Shown piece after piece: positions 27,396 to 36,188 of a DNA stretch of 57,078 nt. The notes under the pieces were generated by a model that was given only the letters and a program-made list of their open reading frames with translations, searched no databases and was not told where the DNA came from. Numbering within the stretch: position 1 is the stretch's first letter; each line of letters starts with the position of its first letter. Made by a program: the position numbers and the translations under genes. The DNA is taken from NCBI RefSeq assembly GCF_947498095.1, contig NZ_CANMJE010000016.1, positions 1 to 57,078 of the forward strand, read 5' to 3'. Origin of the DNA: an uncultured Shimia sp. GTDB lineage: Bacteria > Pseudomonadota > Alphaproteobacteria > Rhodobacterales > Rhodobacteraceae.

Positions 27396-27401
27396 GACTT
27401 T

Positions 27402-27423
27402 CGGGAGGGCGCAAGCCCTCCCG
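27402..27423 (+). promoter_or_regulatory. GNRA-capped hairpin between rpoA and rplQ
   Basis: CGGGAGGGC (27402-27410), loop GCAA, GCCCTCCCG (27415-27423): a perfect 9-bp stem with a GNRA tetraloop, 7 bases after the rpoA stop. No T tract follows. It may be a processing or stability element in the 145-base gap. Confidence 0.65.
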
Positions 27424-27540
27424 CGAATGCCCGCAAATGCGGGGAAAACATGGGCATCTGCCCCAAGGAGAGCCGCTGACACGCATCAGTGGCCAGACAA
27501 AGCAAAAACGCCTGTAGAAGGCACATTAGGAGACTAGAAA

Positions 27541-27963
27541 ATGCGTCACGCACGTGGATACCGCCGCCTGAACCGGACACATGAGCACCGTAAAGCTCTG
27601 TTTGCCAACATGGCTGGCTCGCTCATCGAACATGAGCAAATCAAAACAACCCTGCCCAAGGCCAAAGAACTGCGCCCGATCATCGAAAAGATGATCACGC
27701 TGGCCAAACGCGGTGACCTGCACGCCCGCCGTCAGGCCGCGTCAAAACTGAAAGAAGATCAGTACGTCACAAAACTGTTCGACGTTTTGGGCCCGCGCTA
27801 TGCCGACCGTCAGGGTGGCTATGTTCGCATCATGAAAGCCGGTTTCCGTTACGGTGACATGGCGCCGATGGCGATCATCGAATTCGTCGATCGCGACGTC
27901 GACGCCAAAGGCGCAGCCGACAAAGCCCGCGCTGCTGCGGAAGAAGTCGACGCCGAAGAATAA
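27541..27963 (+). CDS. rplQ: 50S ribosomal protein L17
   Basis: 140 residues: [46 protein letters not shown] is the invariant family start. The C-terminal extension is Ala/Glu-rich. L17 lies near the tunnel exit of the 50S. It is the last gene of the ribosomal supercluster, with a terminator 29 bases after its stop. Confidence 0.98.
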   Translation: MRHARGYRRLNRTHEHRKALFANMAGSLIEHEQIKTTLPKAKELRPIIEKMITLAKRGDLHARRQAASKLKEDQYVTKLFDVLGPRYADRQGGYVRIMKAGFRYGDMAPMAIIEFVDRDVDAKGAADKARAAAEEVDAEE

Positions 27964-27991
27964 GAAGTTCCCGGGTAAACCGGTGATTTGG

Positions 27992-28024
27992 CCCCCGTCT
28001 GGACACAGGCGGGGGTTTTTCTTT
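27992..28024 (+). terminator. Intrinsic terminator after rplQ
   Basis: CCCCCGTCTG-type stem pairing with CAGGCGGGGG, followed by TTTTTCTTTG. It closes the alpha-operon segment. Confidence 0.92.
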
Positions 28025-28110
28025 GTCTTGTTCTCTTCGAGGGGACGTTTGAAGTATTAGGTGGATTTTGGTCAATCTCTCTTCCAAGCTGACACTTGGA
28101 GGTTCCAAAG

Positions 28111-29166
28111 ATGGGCATTTTGCAAAACATCCCCGAAGTGCTGACCGGCCCGTCCGTGTGGCAGGGCAAAGACATGGCACGTCAGCAGGGTACATGGCTG
28201 ATCTCGCTCGCGCCCGACGACATTGCCGATCTGGAACAGGCAGCGCGGCATTTTCTTTCACTGGGGCGGGACATCGGAGAGATCTCCAAAGACACCTTTC
28301 CGCTGACCAGCTTTGCACCGCATCTTTCGAAGATGCGCGAGACGTTAATCCACGGGATTGGCTTCGAAGTGCTGCGCGGATTGCCCATCGCGAGGTATTC
28401 ACAAGAAATGGCCGCGGCGATTTTTTGTGGCGTCGGCGCACATCTGGGCTCAGCTCGCTCGCAGAATGCGGCAGGTCACATACTGGGCCACGTGCGTGAT
28501 GTCGGGGCGGACGCCAATGATCCCAATACCCGCATCTACCAGACCCACGACCGTCAGACCTTTCACACCGACAGCGCGGATATTGTTGCGCTCTTATGCC
28601 TGCAGGACGCTCAAGAGGGCGGTGACTCGCTCTTGGTCAGTGCCGAGGCGATCTACAACCGAATGCGTGCCGAGCGCCCCGATCTGCTCGAGTGTCTGTT
28701 CGAACCCATTGCCACCGACCGTCGCGGCGAGGTGCCCGAGGGCATGTTGCCCTATATGACAATCCCTCCGCTGAACTGGCATGAGGGCAAGCTGACAGTG
28801 TTCTATCAGCGCCAGTATATCGACAGCGCACAGCGCTTTCCGGATGCTCCGCGACTGACCAAAGAGCATGTGGCTGCTCTCGACATGTTTGATGCCTTGG
28901 CCAATGATCCCGATCTGCATATGACCATGCGGCTGGAGCCGGGTGACATGCAATTCGTTTACAACCATGCACAACTGCATGACCGTACCGGGTTTACCGA
29001 TTGGCCGGACCCGGCCCGGCGGCGCCATCTGTTTCGCCTGTGGCTCTCACCGCAGGGCGACAGAGAGCTGCCCGGTTGTTTCACGCAGCGCTATGGCGAC
29101 ATTACGGTTGGGCAACGGGGCGGGATCATCACAGCGGGGACCAAGCTGCACGCGCCGCTGGACTGA
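28111..29166 (+). CDS. TauD/TfdA-family 2OG-Fe(II) dioxygenase
   Basis: 351 residues from ATG 28111, which has GGAGG 8 bases upstream. The iron-binding HxD is H152-x-D154 (FHTDSAD), the distal His is H290 (NHAQLHDRTGF), and the arginine-rich RRRHLFRLW at 303-311 holds the 2-oxoglutarate ligand. This is the clavaminate-synthase-like fold. Relatives hydroxylate taurine, small acids or amines; the substrate here is unknown. It lies directly after the ribosomal cluster, 63 bases before the Do-like protease gene. Confidence 0.85.
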   Translation: MGILQNIPEVLTGPSVWQGKDMARQQGTWLISLAPDDIADLEQAARHFLSLGRDIGEISKDTFPLTSFAPHLSKMRETLIHGIGFEVLRGLPIARYSQEMAAAIFCGVGAHLGSARSQNAAGHILGHVRDVGADANDPNTRIYQTHDRQTFHTDSADIVALLCLQDAQEGGDSLLVSAEAIYNRMRAERPDLLECLFEPIATDRRGEVPEGMLPYMTIPPLNWHEGKLTVFYQRQYIDSAQRFPDAPRLTKEHVAALDMFDALANDPDLHMTMRLEPGDMQFVYNHAQLHDRTGFTDWPDPARRRHLFRLWLSPQGDRELPGCFTQRYGDITVGQRGGIITAGTKLHAPLD

Positions 29167-29229
29167 CGCGGCCTTGCAAATCCCGACGCGGCCTCGCATA
29201 TCCTTGGAGCAACACCACGAGGAGAGCCC

Positions 29230-30612
29230 ATGTTTCGTGTCACCCTGACAGCCCTGACGATTGCTCTGGCATCCATCGCCACCGCCGAGACCCGTGTTCC
29301 GCAGTCACAGGCCGAGATTTCGCTGGGCTTTGCCCCTTTGGTCAAACAAGCGGCCCCGGCTGTGGTCAACATCTATGCCAAGCGTGTGGTCGAAGTCCGT
29401 GACAGCCCCTTTGGCGGGGATCCGTTCTTTCAGAACCTGTTTCGCGATTTTGGCCAGTCACGACCAAGGGTTCAGAACTCGCTGGGGTCCGGTGTGATCC
29501 TGTCCGCGGATGGCATTGTCGTGTCAAACTATCACGTGGTCGGCATGTCGACCGACATCCGGGTGCACCTGAATGATCGGCGCGAATATAACGCGCGGGT
29601 ATTGCTGGCGGATCAGGAAAGCGATCTGGCGATCCTGCAACTTGAAGGCGCCAGTGACATGCCGTTCTTGCGTCTGCGAGACAGCGACACGGTAGAAGTG
29701 GGTGAACTTGTTTTGGCTGTTGGCAACCCGTTCGGGGTTGGCCAGACCGTCAGCAGCGGAATCGTGTCGGGGCTGGCGCGTTCAGGCATGGCGACCGGCA
29801 ATGCACGCGGCTATTTCCTGCAAACAGACGCTCCGATAAATCCGGGGAACTCGGGTGGGGCGCTGATTGATATCAATGGCGATCTCATTGGGGTCAACAC
29901 CTCGATCCTGACGCGCTCGGGCGGCTCAAACGGGATTGGATTTGCTATTCCGGCCTCGCTGGTGCGGCAATTTGTGGAACAGGCGCGTGCCGGACAGGAC
30001 GCGTTTCAGCGCCCTTGGGCCGGCATGTTCGGCCAGCCCGTCGATGCTGACATGGCCGAAGGGCTGGGGCTGGAGCGGCCGGGAGGCATCGTGATCTCGG
30101 AGCTGCATGAGCGCAGCCCATTTCTTGAAGCCGGGTTCCGGGCGGGAGACGTGATTTTGGACGTGGGCGGAGAACCGGTGAACACCCCTGCCGAAATGAT
30201 CTTTCGCATGTCGGTGGCTGGGATTGGCCAAGAGGTCGAGGTGCATGCTTTGAAAGACGGTGAGATGTCCGTGGTGCCGGTTCGCCTGATTGATGCGCCA
30301 GAGGTTCCGGCCCGCGACACGGTAACGACGGGTCGCAAGTCCTCTGTGCCTGAAATGGTGCTGTCGAACATCAACCCGGCGGTACTGGGCCAGTTTGGTT
30401 TGCCGCTCAGTCTTGCGGGTGTGGTGATCGAAAATCCCGGTCCAACCGGCGGTCGCATGGGATTGCGTGCGGGGGATGTGCTGTTGTCGATTGACGAGCA
30501 AGCGGTTGGCACCACCTCCGAGGCCCGCGATGCGCTGCGCAAAGCCCGCGGCAGGGTGACAATTGAAATTCAGCGCGGCAATCAGCGGCTGGTCTCGCGG
30601 TTCCGGCTCTGA
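29230..30612 (+). CDS. Do-like periplasmic serine protease (DegP/DegQ family)
   Basis: 460 residues. Signal peptide at residues 1 to about 19. The trypsin-like domain has the complete triad H102 (SNYHVV), D132 (ESDLAIL) and S208 (NPGNSGGA). Two PDZ domains follow (about 265-355 and about 385-455). It degrades or refolds damaged periplasmic proteins. The usual DegP N-terminal Q-linker is short. The stop overlaps the rarA ATG by one base, indicating an operon. Confidence 0.93.
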   Translation: MFRVTLTALTIALASIATAETRVPQSQAEISLGFAPLVKQAAPAVVNIYAKRVVEVRDSPFGGDPFFQNLFRDFGQSRPRVQNSLGSGVILSADGIVVSNYHVVGMSTDIRVHLNDRREYNARVLLADQESDLAILQLEGASDMPFLRLRDSDTVEVGELVLAVGNPFGVGQTVSSGIVSGLARSGMATGNARGYFLQTDAPINPGNSGGALIDINGDLIGVNTSILTRSGGSNGIGFAIPASLVRQFVEQARAGQDAFQRPWAGMFGQPVDADMAEGLGLERPGGIVISELHERSPFLEAGFRAGDVILDVGGEPVNTPAEMIFRMSVAGIGQEVEVHALKDGEMSVVPVRLIDAPEVPARDTVTTGRKSSVPEMVLSNINPAVLGQFGLPLSLAGVVIENPGPTGGRMGLRAGDVLLSIDEQAVGTTSEARDALRKARGRVTIEIQRGNQRLVSRFRL

Positions 30613-31922
30613 TGGCAGACCTGTTTGATACCCCGGGCGGCAAAGTGCCGGACACCGCTCCGCGGCCCCTGGCCGATCGTTTGCGGCCCAAGACGCTGGC
30701 CGAGGTGATCGGACAGGATCAGGTGCTTGGCCCCGAGGCGCCTCTGGGCGTGATGCTGGCGTCGGGCAGCCTGTCGTCCTTGGTGTTCTGGGGGCCTCCG
30801 GGGGTTGGTAAGACCACCATTGCGCGGCTCTTGGCGGATGAAACCAACCTGCATTTCGTGCAGATCAGCGCGATCTTCACTGGTATGCCAGAGCTGCGCA
30901 AAGTCTTTGAGGCCGCGAAAATCCGGCGCCAGAACGGGCAGGGCACGCTATTGTTCGTGGATGAGATTCATCGCTTTAACAAAGCCCAGCAAGACGGGTT
31001 CCTTCCGCATATGGAAGATGGCACGATCCTTCTGGTGGGGGCGACAACCGAGAACCCGAGTTTCGAGCTGAACGCCGCTGTGCTGAGCCGGTCGCAGGTA
31101 TTGGTGCTTGAACGTCTGGCGCTGGCGGATCTGGAACGTCTGGCTCAACGCGCCGAAAAAGACCTGAACCGGGAGCTGCCGCTGAACGGGCACGCCCGCG
31201 AGGCGCTGTTGGAAATGGCCGATGGCGACGGGCGGGCGCTCTTGAACCTGATCGAACAGGTCGCCGCGTGGAAGGTTGACGGCAAGTTGGACGCCGAGGC
31301 GCTTGCGAAACGCTTGATGAAGCGGGCGGCCAAGTACGACAAATCCGGCGATGAGCACTACAACCTGATTTCCGCCCTGCATAAATCGGTGCGTGGCTCG
31401 GATCCGGATGCCGCCCTTTATTGGTTTGCCCGCATGCTTGAGGGCGGCGAAGACCCGCGTTTTCTCGCGCGCCGGATCACCCGCATGGCTGTGGAAGATA
31501 TTGGTCTGGCCGATCCGCAGGCACAGGCGGTCTGTCTGCAATCCTGGGAAACGTATGAGCGGTTGGGCAGCCCCGAGGGCGAATTGGCGCTGGCACAGGC
31601 GCTGGTCTACATCGCGCTGGCCCCAAAATCGAACGGGGTCTATGTCGGCTACAAAGCGGCGCGGGCCTCGGCACGCAAAACCGGCTCAGAGCCACCCCCC
31701 AAGCATATCCTGAACGCCCCGACATCGCTGATGTCCGAGCAGGGCTATGGCGCGGGCTATCAATATGACCATGACGCCGAAGACGGGTTTTCGGGGCAGG
31801 ATTATTTCCCCGAAGGCATGAAGCGTCCGGTGATGTATCAGCCCGTTGAGCGCGGGTTTGAACGTGAGTTAAAGCGGCGGCTGGACTACTTCACCAAGTT
31901 GCGTTTGAAGCGGAACAGTTAA
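30612..31922 (+). CDS. rarA: Replication-associated recombination protein A (AAA+ ATPase)
   Basis: 436 residues. Walker A GPPGVGKT at 61-68, Walker B LLFVDE at 113-118 with the following [10 protein letters not shown] typical of RarA/MgsA/WRNIP1, sensor 1 ATTENPSF, and the C-terminal tetramerisation region with the ARASARK segment. RarA acts at stalled replication forks with SSB. The gene overlaps the protease gene by one base, a frequent pairing in this group. Confidence 0.95.
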   Translation: MADLFDTPGGKVPDTAPRPLADRLRPKTLAEVIGQDQVLGPEAPLGVMLASGSLSSLVFWGPPGVGKTTIARLLADETNLHFVQISAIFTGMPELRKVFEAAKIRRQNGQGTLLFVDEIHRFNKAQQDGFLPHMEDGTILLVGATTENPSFELNAAVLSRSQVLVLERLALADLERLAQRAEKDLNRELPLNGHAREALLEMADGDGRALLNLIEQVAAWKVDGKLDAEALAKRLMKRAAKYDKSGDEHYNLISALHKSVRGSDPDAALYWFARMLEGGEDPRFLARRITRMAVEDIGLADPQAQAVCLQSWETYERLGSPEGELALAQALVYIALAPKSNGVYVGYKAARASARKTGSEPPPKHILNAPTSLMSEQGYGAGYQYDHDAEDGFSGQDYFPEGMKRPVMYQPVERGFERELKRRLDYFTKLRLKRNS

Positions 31923-31934
31923 GGGGCCAGCCCC

Positions 31935-31954
31935 TCTTGGCCCCGGCGGGGCCA
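31935..31954. repeat. Short palindrome downstream of rarA
   Basis: TTGGCCCC-GGCG-GGGGCCAA-like inverted repeat, followed by sequence including GATATTTGGGGCCAAAAGAAG. It lacks a T tract. Such GGCC-rich tails look like an intergenic filler element; only one copy was noticed in this window. Confidence 0.35.
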
Positions 31955-32035
31955 ATTCACCCTGGGATATTTGGGGCCAAAAGAAGCCGGGGTGTATTGC
32001 TTGACAAACCGGGCGGTGCGGGTGACAGACGCACG

Positions 32036-32413
32036 ATGTTCATGAACCTTCTTTATGTGGCCTTTGGCGGGGCCGTTGGTGCAGCTTTGCGCTATCTGAC
32101 CGGGATCGGTGTGATCCGGCTCCTCGGGCATGGATTCCCGATGGCGATCATCACGGTGAACATTCTGGGGTCGTTTCTGATGGGGGCCTTTGTGGTCTTG
32201 GCCGCGCATCGCGGGCTGACGCATTTGTCGCCTCTGGTGATGACGGGGTTTCTGGGGGGGTTCACCACCTTCTCGGCGTTTTCGCTTGAGGCGGTTACCT
32301 TGTTTGAGCGTGGTCAGTTGGGGGCCGCCGCGGCCTATGTTCTGATTTCGGTTGTCGGGTCGGTTGCGGCGTTGATGCTTGGTCTTTGGATTGCGAGAGG
32401 AATGATCGCATGA
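32036..32413 (+). CDS. crcB: Fluoride channel CrcB/Fluc
   Basis: 125 residues with four membrane helices. Family motifs: GGAVGAALRYL, NILGSFLMGAF (the selectivity region), and GFLGGFTTFSAFSLE with the phenylalanine box and sodium-binding Thr. It exports fluoride as a dual-topology dimer. Two starts are possible, ATG 32036 and 32042. No fluoride riboswitch was recognised upstream. The stop overlaps the next gene by ATGA. Confidence 0.95.
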   Translation: MFMNLLYVAFGGAVGAALRYLTGIGVIRLLGHGFPMAIITVNILGSFLMGAFVVLAAHRGLTHLSPLVMTGFLGGFTTFSAFSLEAVTLFERGQLGAAAAYVLISVVGSVAALMLGLWIARGMIA

Positions 32414-33453
32414 GTGGTGTGCAGAACCTGATTGTGGCGGAAGAAGATGCGGATCAGCGTCTGGACCGCTGGTTGCGCCGTATGTTTCCGCATGTGACCC
32501 AAGGGCGGATCGAAAAGATGTGCCGCAAGGGTGAATTGCGTGTTGAGGGCGGGCGCGTGAAACCTGCGACCCGTCTTGAGGCCGGGCAAAAGGTACGCAT
32601 TCCGCCGCTGCCGCATCCAGGTTCGCAAGCCGAACGCCCCCAGACACGTGTCTCTGAAGCAGATGCCCGCATGATCCGCGACGCTGTGATCTATATGGAC
32701 GATCACGTGATTGCGCTGAACAAACCGGCCGGGCTGGCAACACAAGGCGGCAGCAAGCAAACCCGCCATGTGGATGGGCTGGCTGAGGCGCTGACCTTTG
32801 AGTTTGACGAAAAACCCCGGCTGGTGCACCGGTTGGACAAGGACACTTCGGGCGTGCTGCTCTTGGCACGGACCCGCGCAGCAGCACAGGCATTGACGGC
32901 CGCAATTCGCCACAAAGAAACCCGCAAGATTTACTGGGCCGTCGTGGCCGGCGTGCCGACGCCCTATCTGGGTGAGATTAAATATGGGCTGGTCAAAGCC
33001 GGTGGTCATGGCCGCCGTGGTGAAGGCGAAAAGATGATCTGCGTGCACCCGCGCGAGGTGGACAGCACCCCGGGTGCCAAACGTGCGATCACGCAATATG
33101 CCACGCTGTACCGGGTGGCGAGCCGTGCGGCCTGGGTGGCGATGGAGCCGATCACCGGTCGAACGCACCAGCTGCGTGCACATATGGCCGAGATTGGCCA
33201 TCCGATTGCCGGGGATGGCAAATACGGCGGGTCCGCACAGGAAAACATGGGGGATGGCTGGGGGTCCAAAATGGGCGGGATCATCTCAAACAAGCTGCAT
33301 CTGCACGCGCGCAGCATGACGTTTGAGCATCCCGAAACGCGCAAACCCTTGACCGTGACTGCACCCCTGCCAGAGCATATTGCCCATACGTTCGAAACCT
33401 TTGGCTGGACTGTTGATCTGGCTGCTGACGATCCTTTCGAGAACCTCAGATGA
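32410..33453 (+). CDS. RluC-type 23S rRNA pseudouridine synthase
   Basis: 347 residues. An S4 RNA-binding domain occupies about residues 15-70. The catalytic domain has HRLDKDTSG with the nucleophilic Asp143, followed by ITGRTHQLRAHM. It matches the RluC/RluD family; the S4 layout and length favour RluC, but specificity is not settled by sequence. It overlaps crcB and the following HAD gene by 4 bases each. Confidence 0.9.
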   Translation: MSGVQNLIVAEEDADQRLDRWLRRMFPHVTQGRIEKMCRKGELRVEGGRVKPATRLEAGQKVRIPPLPHPGSQAERPQTRVSEADARMIRDAVIYMDDHVIALNKPAGLATQGGSKQTRHVDGLAEALTFEFDEKPRLVHRLDKDTSGVLLLARTRAAAQALTAAIRHKETRKIYWAVVAGVPTPYLGEIKYGLVKAGGHGRRGEGEKMICVHPREVDSTPGAKRAITQYATLYRVASRAAWVAMEPITGRTHQLRAHMAEIGHPIAGDGKYGGSAQENMGDGWGSKMGGIISNKLHLHARSMTFEHPETRKPLTVTAPLPEHIAHTFETFGWTVDLAADDPFENLR

Positions 33454-34121
33454 CCAACCTGCGCCTTGTGGTGTTTGACGTGGACGGAACCTTGGTGGAC
33501 AGCCAGGCGGATATCCTTGCCGCAATGGCCGCCGCGTTTGAGGCCGTTGGGCTTGCCTTGCCGTCACAGGATGAGATCCTGAGCATTGTGGGCCTCTCGC
33601 TTAACGTAGCGATGCCCCGGCTTGCTCCGGACGCAGACCGTGAAGCACATCACGCGCTCGAGGATGCATACAAGGCGTCTTACATGCAGTTGCGGATTGA
33701 GCGTGGCGCTGCAGAATCGTCACCGCTCTATCCCGGCGCGGCCGAGGTTTTGGCGCAGCTGAATGCACGCTCTGATCTGGTTTTGGGCGTTGCGACGGGA
33801 AAATCACGCCGGGGATTAGACAAACTGTTGGAAGGTCACGGGCTGCAAGACGTGTTCGTGACCCAGCAGGTGGCTGATTTCCACCCTTCGAAACCGCATC
33901 CATCGATGTTGCAGGCCGCTTTGGCCGAAACCGGTGTGGCGCCACAGCAGGCGGTGATGGTGGGCGATACAAGTTTTGATATGGACATGGCCCGCGCGGC
34001 GGGCTTCACGGGCATTAGGGTAAGCTGGGGGTATCATGACCGCACAGCACTGTCGGCGGCAGAGGTGGTGATTGACCGCTTTGCGGCCCTACCGGCTGCC
34101 TTGAAGAATATCTGGGGATAA
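33450..34121 (+). CDS. HAD-IA family phosphatase
   Basis: 223 residues. HAD motif I is DVDGT with nucleophile D10 and D12; motif II is GVATGKS; motif III/IV is the lysine in HPSKPHP and VGDTSFDMDMARAAG. The cap is a small helical C1 type, as in phosphoglycolate phosphatase (Gph) relatives. Substrate uncertain. It overlaps the pseudouridine synthase gene by ATGA. Confidence 0.88.
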   Translation: MTNLRLVVFDVDGTLVDSQADILAAMAAAFEAVGLALPSQDEILSIVGLSLNVAMPRLAPDADREAHHALEDAYKASYMQLRIERGAAESSPLYPGAAEVLAQLNARSDLVLGVATGKSRRGLDKLLEGHGLQDVFVTQQVADFHPSKPHPSMLQAALAETGVAPQQAVMVGDTSFDMDMARAAGFTGIRVSWGYHDRTALSAAEVVIDRFAALPAALKNIWG

Positions 34122-34125
34122 TGAG

Positions 34126-34836
34126 ATGAGTGGTTGGGCACAAAAGCGGTTCTGGACGCAAGCAGGCATTGCCGAAGTCGATGGTGGTTTTGCCGTGGAA
34201 TTGGACGGGCGCCGGGTTAAAACGCCGGCCAAAGCGCCGTTGACCGTGCCAACCCGCGCGATGGCTGAAGCGATCGCCGCAGAATGGCAGGCACAGGGTG
34301 AAAAAATTGATCCTACCACCATGCCAGTGACACGATCTGCTAATGCAGCCATCGACAAGGTGGCGCATCAGCATGGCGAAGTGGCGGATATGCTGGCCGA
34401 ATATGGCGGGTCAGACCTGTTGTGCTACCGGGCTACGGGGCCGGTGGAATTGGTGGCGCGCCAGGCCGAACAATGGGATCCAATGCTGGATTGGGCCGAG
34501 GACGCGCTGGGCGCACGATTGAAGACTGTGAGTGGCGTGATGCACGAGGCGCAAGAGATCGAAACCCTCAGCCACCTGAGTGCACAGGTTCATGCCCTGA
34601 ACAACTTTGAATTGGCGGCATTTCACGACCTTGTCAGCCTGTCCGGATCACTGATTCTGGGCTTTGCTGCGGTGCATGCAGCACGCCCGATTGAGGGCCT
34701 TTGGACCCTGTCGCGACTGGACGAAACCTGGCAGGAAGAACAATGGGGTGCAGATGACGAAGCGGCAGCCCAAGCCGAGGTCAAGCATCAGGCGTTTTTG
34801 CACGCCGACCGATTCTTTCTTTTGGCGCAAAAATAA
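34126..34836 (+). CDS. ATP12-family chaperone
   Basis: 236 residues. It contains the ATP12 features AKRFWTQAGI-like start, ELDGRRVKTPAKAPL, and EWQAQGEKIDPTTMPVTRSANAAID. In mitochondria ATP12 assists assembly of the F1 alpha subunit; alphaproteobacterial homologues are presumed to do the same. It starts 4 bases after the HAD gene, continuing the operon from crcB. No terminator is obvious after it. Confidence 0.92.
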   Translation: MSGWAQKRFWTQAGIAEVDGGFAVELDGRRVKTPAKAPLTVPTRAMAEAIAAEWQAQGEKIDPTTMPVTRSANAAIDKVAHQHGEVADMLAEYGGSDLLCYRATGPVELVARQAEQWDPMLDWAEDALGARLKTVSGVMHEAQEIETLSHLSAQVHALNNFELAAFHDLVSLSGSLILGFAAVHAARPIEGLWTLSRLDETWQEEQWGADDEAAAQAEVKHQAFLHADRFFLLAQK

Positions 34837-34989
34837 TGTGCATTTTCATATAGTTGAATCCTAGCGAGTGATCTCGCAAGGATTCCTGCGCGGAATGATT
34901 GAAATCGGTGATACTGCCCTTGACGTTTTGCGATGAATCCGCCCAAACTGAGCACTTGTAAGGGGGGGAGCACCCTTTGCGTAACCCAT

Positions 34990-35031
34990 CCGGTCTCACT
35001 CGACCGGTAAGTAAACACCCAAAAAGGGTGT
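34990..35031 (+). promoter_or_regulatory. Two hairpins in bztA leader
   Basis: CCGGT/ACCGG (34990-35007) and ACACCC-AAAAA-GGGTGT (35015-35031) lie just before the GAGGT ribosome binding site of bztA. The second could hide the ribosome binding site or act as a weak attenuator. A TTGACG at about 34919 may be the -35 of the promoter, but no good -10 was found. Confidence 0.4.
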
Positions 35032-35051
35032 ACCATCAGGAAGAGGTAAAT

Positions 35052-36068
35052 ATGAAAAAATCCGTAATTTTTGGTGCGCTGACTGTCGCTGGCCTTGCGG
35101 CTGGCGCGGCTGCTGCTGGCACGCTGGATGACGTGAAAGCCCGTGGCAAGCTGAACTGCGGCGTAACCACCGGCCTAGTCGGCTTTGCTGCGCCGGACGC
35201 AAACGGCAAATGGGATGGCTTTGACGTAGGTGTCTGCCGTGCTGTTGCTGCTGCTGTCCTGGGCGACCCGGCTGCCGTTGAATTCGTTCCGACCACTGGT
35301 AAAACCCGCTTTACCGCTCTCGCCTCGGGTGAGATCGATATGCTGGCGCGTAACACCACATGGACTTTCTCGCGCGACGTGGACCTCAAGTTCACTTTCG
35401 TTGGCGTGAACTACTATGACGGTCAGGGCTTTATGGTTCCATCCGAACTGGGTGTGTCCTCGGCTAAGGATCTGGACGGCGCGACCGTTTGTATCCAGAC
35501 CGGCACCACCACCGAGCTGAACCTCGCGGACTTCTTCCGCGCCAACAACATCAGCTACGAGCCGGTTCCGATTGAAACCAACGCAGAAGGTCAACAGCAG
35601 TATCTGGCTGGTGCCTGTGACGTTTACACCACCGACGCTTCGGGCCTCGCGGCAACCCGCGCAACCTTCGAAGATCCAGGTGCACACGTTCTGCTGCCAG
35701 AAATCATCTCGAAAGAGCCACTCGGTCCGCTTGTTCGTCATGGCGACGACAACTGGGGTGACGTGATTCGCTGGACGCTGAACGCGCTGATCACTGCAGA
35801 AGAGCTGGGCGTAAGCTCGGCCAATGTTGGTGAGATGTCGAGCGGCACCAACAATCCTGAAGTGAACCGTCTCTTGGGTACCGAAGGTAACCTGGGCGAA
35901 ATGCTGGGTCTGTCGGCTGACTGGGCCAAAGCAGCCATCATGGCTGGCGGCAACTATGGTGAGCTGTTTGAGAAGAACATCGGTGAAAACACTCCGATCG
36001 GTCTGGCCCGTGGCCTGAACGCTCAGTGGACCGATGGCGGCCTGATCTACTCGCCGCCCTTCCGTTAA
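35052..36068 (+). CDS. bztA: Glutamate/glutamine/aspartate/asparagine ABC transporter, periplasmic binding protein
   Basis: 338 residues, the same length as Rhodobacter capsulatus BztA. Signal peptide about residues 1-21 (MKKSVIFGALTVAG, ending AAAA). The mature part starts GTLDDVKARGKLNCGVTTGL and has the amino-acid-binding layout of family 3 solute-binding proteins. It delivers acidic amino acids and their amides to BztBC. It is the first gene of bztABCD; a palindrome after it probably sets its higher expression. Confidence 0.95.
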   Translation: MKKSVIFGALTVAGLAAGAAAAGTLDDVKARGKLNCGVTTGLVGFAAPDANGKWDGFDVGVCRAVAAAVLGDPAAVEFVPTTGKTRFTALASGEIDMLARNTTWTFSRDVDLKFTFVGVNYYDGQGFMVPSELGVSSAKDLDGATVCIQTGTTTELNLADFFRANNISYEPVPIETNAEGQQQYLAGACDVYTTDASGLAATRATFEDPGAHVLLPEIISKEPLGPLVRHGDDNWGDVIRWTLNALITAEELGVSSANVGEMSSGTNNPEVNRLLGTEGNLGEMLGLSADWAKAAIMAGGNYGELFEKNIGENTPIGLARGLNAQWTDGGLIYSPPFR

Positions 36069-36079
36069 GATACCAAACC

Positions 36080-36108
36080 AAAGGGCGCGAGATCATCTCG
36101 CGCCCTTT
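36080..36108 (+). promoter_or_regulatory. Stable hairpin between bztA and bztB
   Basis: AAAGGGCGCGAG (36080-36091) pairs perfectly with CTCGCGCCCTTT (36097-36108), loop ATCAT. It lies 12 bases after the bztA stop. Partial termination or 3'-end protection of the binding-protein message is common at this position. Confidence 0.75.
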
Positions 36109-36188
36109 GACTTTTATGATTCCAAAAAAATCGGCCACGGACAGCAAGTCCAAACAAAAAACCGGCCGAACAACGGGGAACATCTTAG

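Noticed and set aside
26298..27482. 394-codon minus-strand open frame over rpoA
   Set aside because: Antisense shadow of rpoA with no ribosome binding site and no family resemblance.
32036..32413. Fluoride riboswitch before crcB
   Set aside because: The short GC-rich gap after rarA does not show the conserved riboswitch core.
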